Shown: positions 61,361 through 64,000 of the stretch, one piece after another | Layout of the letters: the number at the start of each line of letters is the position of its first letter | Numbering within the stretch: position 1 is the stretch's first letter | Assembly: GCA_947247005.1 (NCBI GenBank) | Contig: OX365956.1 | Coordinates: forward strand, 10,498,089-10,562,088 | Origin: Spisula solida | Taxonomy: Eukaryota; Mollusca; Bivalvia; Venerida; Mactridae | Length of the DNA stretch: 64,000 bases | Direction of reading: 5' to 3' | The notes under the pieces: generated by a model | What the model was told of the DNA's origin: nothing | The model's database searches: none | The model's input: only the letters and a program-made list of their open reading frames with translations | Program-made: the position numbers and the translations under genes

Positions 61361-61410
61361 CTGACTCTTATATCAAATTTTTGAGCACATGCTCTTCATC
61401 AGGAATTTTT
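61361..61410 (-). ncRNA. Degenerate hammerhead ribozyme motif, copy 2
   Basis: The sequence and the G12 loss are the same as in copy 1, at offset 3198. In the tandem it lies between the copy 2 coding region and the copy 1 coding region. Confidence 0.5.
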
Positions 61411-62112
61411 AATTACTTTTTTTATTTTTAAGTCACATCCATCTTGTTTGTATTATAATGTTGTTATGACGTGACGTCATTTCCTGTATCATGACGTTCC
61501 AAATGACGTCACGTCATTTCCCGTATTGTTTACATACAATTTATATCTAGCATACATACAACAACATACAAATTATACCTATACATATATACTTAGCATA
61601 TAGTACTAATTAAAATATCCTACATATATACATTAACACCCTTTTGTACTTTTATTATTTTCAAGACAAACTCACTTTAATAGCATATACAGACTCACAT
61701 TTACTTATGCACCTTAACTCTCATACTACTGCACAAGCATACACCTACAGCTTCCGGTCCATACTCCCACATCTTTTACAAGATATTCAACTTTCCACCT
61801 ACACATATACATACATATACCCCAGTCAACTTTCTCACATATGTACATATACTGGAAACATTATTTTTTATATACTTACATTTCACATAATAATCCCTAG
61901 CAAATGTATTTCATTTCAATTTACAATGTCTTATTGTCCATCAAAAATTCTGCTTGATTTTTTATCACAACCAATCAATATGGAGTACTGAATGAGTCTT
62001 ATTATACAAAAATTTCTGTCATATAATTATGTATCTCCATTATTGAAGTAGTAGCACCAAAACGTATCATTGAATTCATCAACTGTTAATTGCGCACATT
62101 GAAGTGCTGATT

Positions 62113-64000
62113 TTATAAATTGTAACCACGCACGTTACACCCATCTGGAGTCATTGTACCTAACCTTTTTATCCATTGATCTTCTACCAACTGTCTATAT
62201 GTCCTACCTTCAGTGTGTATTCTCTGCAGAATTGTTACCGCCAAATCGTCTTCCTTGTGATTACTGAAATGTCTCATAATCGGTTTATCATGCTGGTACC
62301 GAATATCCCTCCGATGTTCATCAATCCTCTCTCTGAGCGTCCTTTCTGTTTCACCCACATATACTGTTTGGGAACATCGGTTACATATCAATGCATATAC
62401 TAAATTTCGATCCGAGCACTTCTGGAAATTTGCAGTTTTGTAACTCATACCTTGGTATACGTCGGGTATTTCTTCCTCTGTAATAATTCTACATATTCTG
62501 CATTCACATTTACTTTTCTCTTCCATACTGTTTACTATTTTGTTGGTTTTTCTGTGCACAAGCGTATCAGCCAAATTTTTATCCCTTCTATATGCAAGCA
62601 TTGGTGGTTCATTGAAAATTCTGGTCTTCCTATCTGATTTATGCAACACTGGTAGATGTTTGTGGAGTATTTTATGTATATCTGGTAATTGTTTCGAGAA
62701 TGTAAGTACTATCGGAACTCTCTCTGTTTCCTTCTTTGTTGTCTTCTGTAGTAACGTACTTCGGTCTAACTTATCTACTTTCCCTAGCTGTTGTTCTATC
62801 TTTCTACCACTATATCCCCTTCTTCTCAGCTGTGTCTTAAGTTCTTGCCTGTGTTTATCATAGTCCTCGTTCTTTTCACAAATCCGTTTTAGTCTCAAAC
62901 CTAGTCCATATGCAAGCCCATTTTTTGTACTTGGTGGATGGCATGAACTACTGTGTAAGTATATTTGTTTGTCTGATGGTTTCTTGTATAAACTTGTAAA
63001 TATACTCCCGTTCTCTATAGTGACCATTGTGTCTAAAAATTCAATATTGGTTTTACTATATCTAAGCTCTATTTTAATATTCTTGTGTATATTATTGGCA
63101 TACTCGGCAAACTTTTCTAATGATTGTACTGAACCGGTCCAAAGTCCGAAACCGTCATCTATATATCTTTTGTAGAAATACGGTTTATCTGAATATGACA
63201 TAAGTTGTTCGTCCCACTTTCGCATGTAGCAGCACGCGTAATTTCTTCCCAACTTTGACCCAATGGCCACCCCTTCTGTTTGCAAATAGTGTTTTTTACC
63301 CAGATTGAAGTTATTATTCTCTAAGACCACTTCCACCATTTCCATCACATATTCCGTACGTACTATAGGGTTACTACGCATAGACAAAGCCTCTTTACAT
63401 GCTAAAAGACCTTCTTCCTTTGGAACCGAGGGATATAATTTGGTTACATCAAAACAGAACAGTATTGCATTTTCTGGCACGTTCCCTTTTATATATTGGA
63501 TTTTGTTTAAGAAATCTGTTGTGTCTCTGATATAGCTTGGCGAAGTAACCACATATTCATTTAGTTCATGTTCCGCCAACTCTGCCAATTTCTCAGTAGG
63601 GCTACTTATATCGTTCACTATAGTTCTCATTGGATTGCCTGCCTTATGTAGTTTAGGGTTTCCTTTCAAATTACCTCCTGTTGGGTACCTGGGCATTAGA
63701 TACGTCCTTAGATCTTTCTCAATGACACCATCCTTATACATCCTGTCCACCAACTTTTTTACTATTTTTGTGGAATTCAATGTTATGTCTTTGTCAGTCT
63801 CTGTATATGAGTTACTTTCATCCATTTCTGTTTCAAGCCCACGGATGTATTCGACTTTGTCTAGCACAACTATCCCTGAGCCCTTATCTGCTGGCCTTAT
63901 GACAATGTTTTGATTATGCAGCAATGAATGAAACGCCACCTGTTCCTCCTTTGTCAGGTTTAATTTTCCTATCTTCCTCAGATTTCCTACAATATCATTC
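62113..64000 (-). CDS. Penelope-like reverse transcriptase with GIY-YIG endonuclease, copy 2 (partial)
   Basis: The frame is open from the window edge to the stop at 62113 and matches copy 1 residue for residue in the shared part (RT motifs, YIDD, CxCxxC, GIY-YIG). Codons upstream of the first internal start near 63939 continue in frame to 64000, so the start lies outside. All catalytic residues seen in copy 1 are kept. Confidence 0.92.
   Translation of the reverse strand, partial: NDIVGNLRKIGKLNLTKEEQVAFHSLLHNQNIVIRPADKGSGIVVLDKVEYIRGLETEMDESNSYTETDKDITLNSTKIVKKLVDRMYKDGVIEKDLRTYLMPRYPTGGNLKGNPKLHKAGNPMRTIVNDISSPTEKLAELAEHELNEYVVTSPSYIRDTTDFLNKIQYIKGNVPENAILFCFDVTKLYPSVPKEEGLLACKEALSMRSNPIVRTEYVMEMVEVVLENNNFNLGKKHYLQTEGVAIGSKLGRNYACCYMRKWDEQLMSYSDKPYFYKRYIDDGFGLWTGSVQSLEKFAEYANNIHKNIKIELRYSKTNIEFLDTMVTIENGSIFTSLYKKPSDKQIYLHSSSCHPPSTKNGLAYGLGLRLKRICEKNEDYDKHRQELKTQLRRRGYSGRKIEQQLGKVDKLDRSTLLQKTTKKETERVPIVLTFSKQLPDIHKILHKHLPVLHKSDRKTRIFNEPPMLAYRRDKNLADTLVHRKTNKIVNSMEEKSKCECRICRIITEEEIPDVYQGMSYKTANFQKCSDRNLVYALICNRCSQTVYVGETERTLRERIDEHRRDIRYQHDKPIMRHFSNHKEDDLAVTILQRIHTEGRTYRQLVEDQWIKRLGTMTPDGCNVRGYNL

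Larger units (their letters stand above)
61101..64000 (-). mobile_element. Penelope-like retroelement, copy 2 (runs off the window)
   Basis: It is nearly identical to copy 1 throughout and has the same 3' end at 61101. Its 5' part lies beyond position 64000, so whether it is full-length cannot be seen. Being upstream in transcription direction, it could be the intact member of the tandem. Confidence 0.9.

Noticed and set aside
17825..64000. Exons 2 and 3 of gene copy 2
   Set aside because: I looked for text resembling the GTTGACGTCGATGATGGG and CACAAGAGACAAGCTCC parts of copy 1 and found no convincing match. An alignment tool might still find diverged exons.

Overview
This window is AT-rich eukaryotic nuclear DNA with very little protein coding and a great deal of repeat. 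It has spliced exons with GT/AG borders, TATA-box promoters, Penelope-like and CR1-like retroelements, a tRNA-derived SINE with target-site duplications, many inverted-repeat elements, and at least ten tandem arrays. The mix suggests a marine invertebrate, most likely a bivalve mollusc. That is inference from repeat style, not from a diagnostic gene.

Left part (about 0.6-10.3 kb): a small three-exon gene for a 70-residue secreted peptide precursor (signal peptide, short linker, RHKR processing site, 21-residue acidic tail). It has a TATA box, two GT-AG introns in matching phase and poly(A) signals. Its 7.2-kb first intron holds three inverted-repeat elements end to end: a 4.5-kb TA-flanked element carrying a 45-bp minisatellite, a 0.7-kb element and a 0.9-kb TTAA-flanked element. 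A paralogous promoter plus exon 1 lies at 17.3-17.8 kb in the same orientation. That copy has been split by other elements, and its later exons were not found.

Between and after the two gene copies (10-30 kb): short tandem arrays (26, 25, 31, 38 and about 76 bp), palindromic hairpin elements, MITE-like repeats that share the GGAAGGCAGCA terminus, and a dead CR1-like LINE on the minus strand (20.3-21.7 kb). Further diverged copies of a promoter block suggest that this was once a larger tandem gene cluster.

Middle (31-42 kb): a 56-bp array of about 25 copies, a 1.3-kb fold-back with arms of about 430 bp, a 3.8-kb 52-bp satellite ending exactly at a tRNA-like sequence, and LINE/LTR-like fragments.

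Right part (43-64 kb): a Penelope-type 3' remnant, a candidate first coding exon, a 5.7-kb element with 271-bp terminal inverted repeats and a nested SINE, a 163-bp tandem array, a candidate membrane-segment reading frame, and two near-identical head-to-tail Penelope-like elements (reverse transcriptase plus GIY-YIG endonuclease) on the minus strand. The second Penelope copy runs off the window. Most long reading frames elsewhere are by-products of tandem repeats and are not genes.
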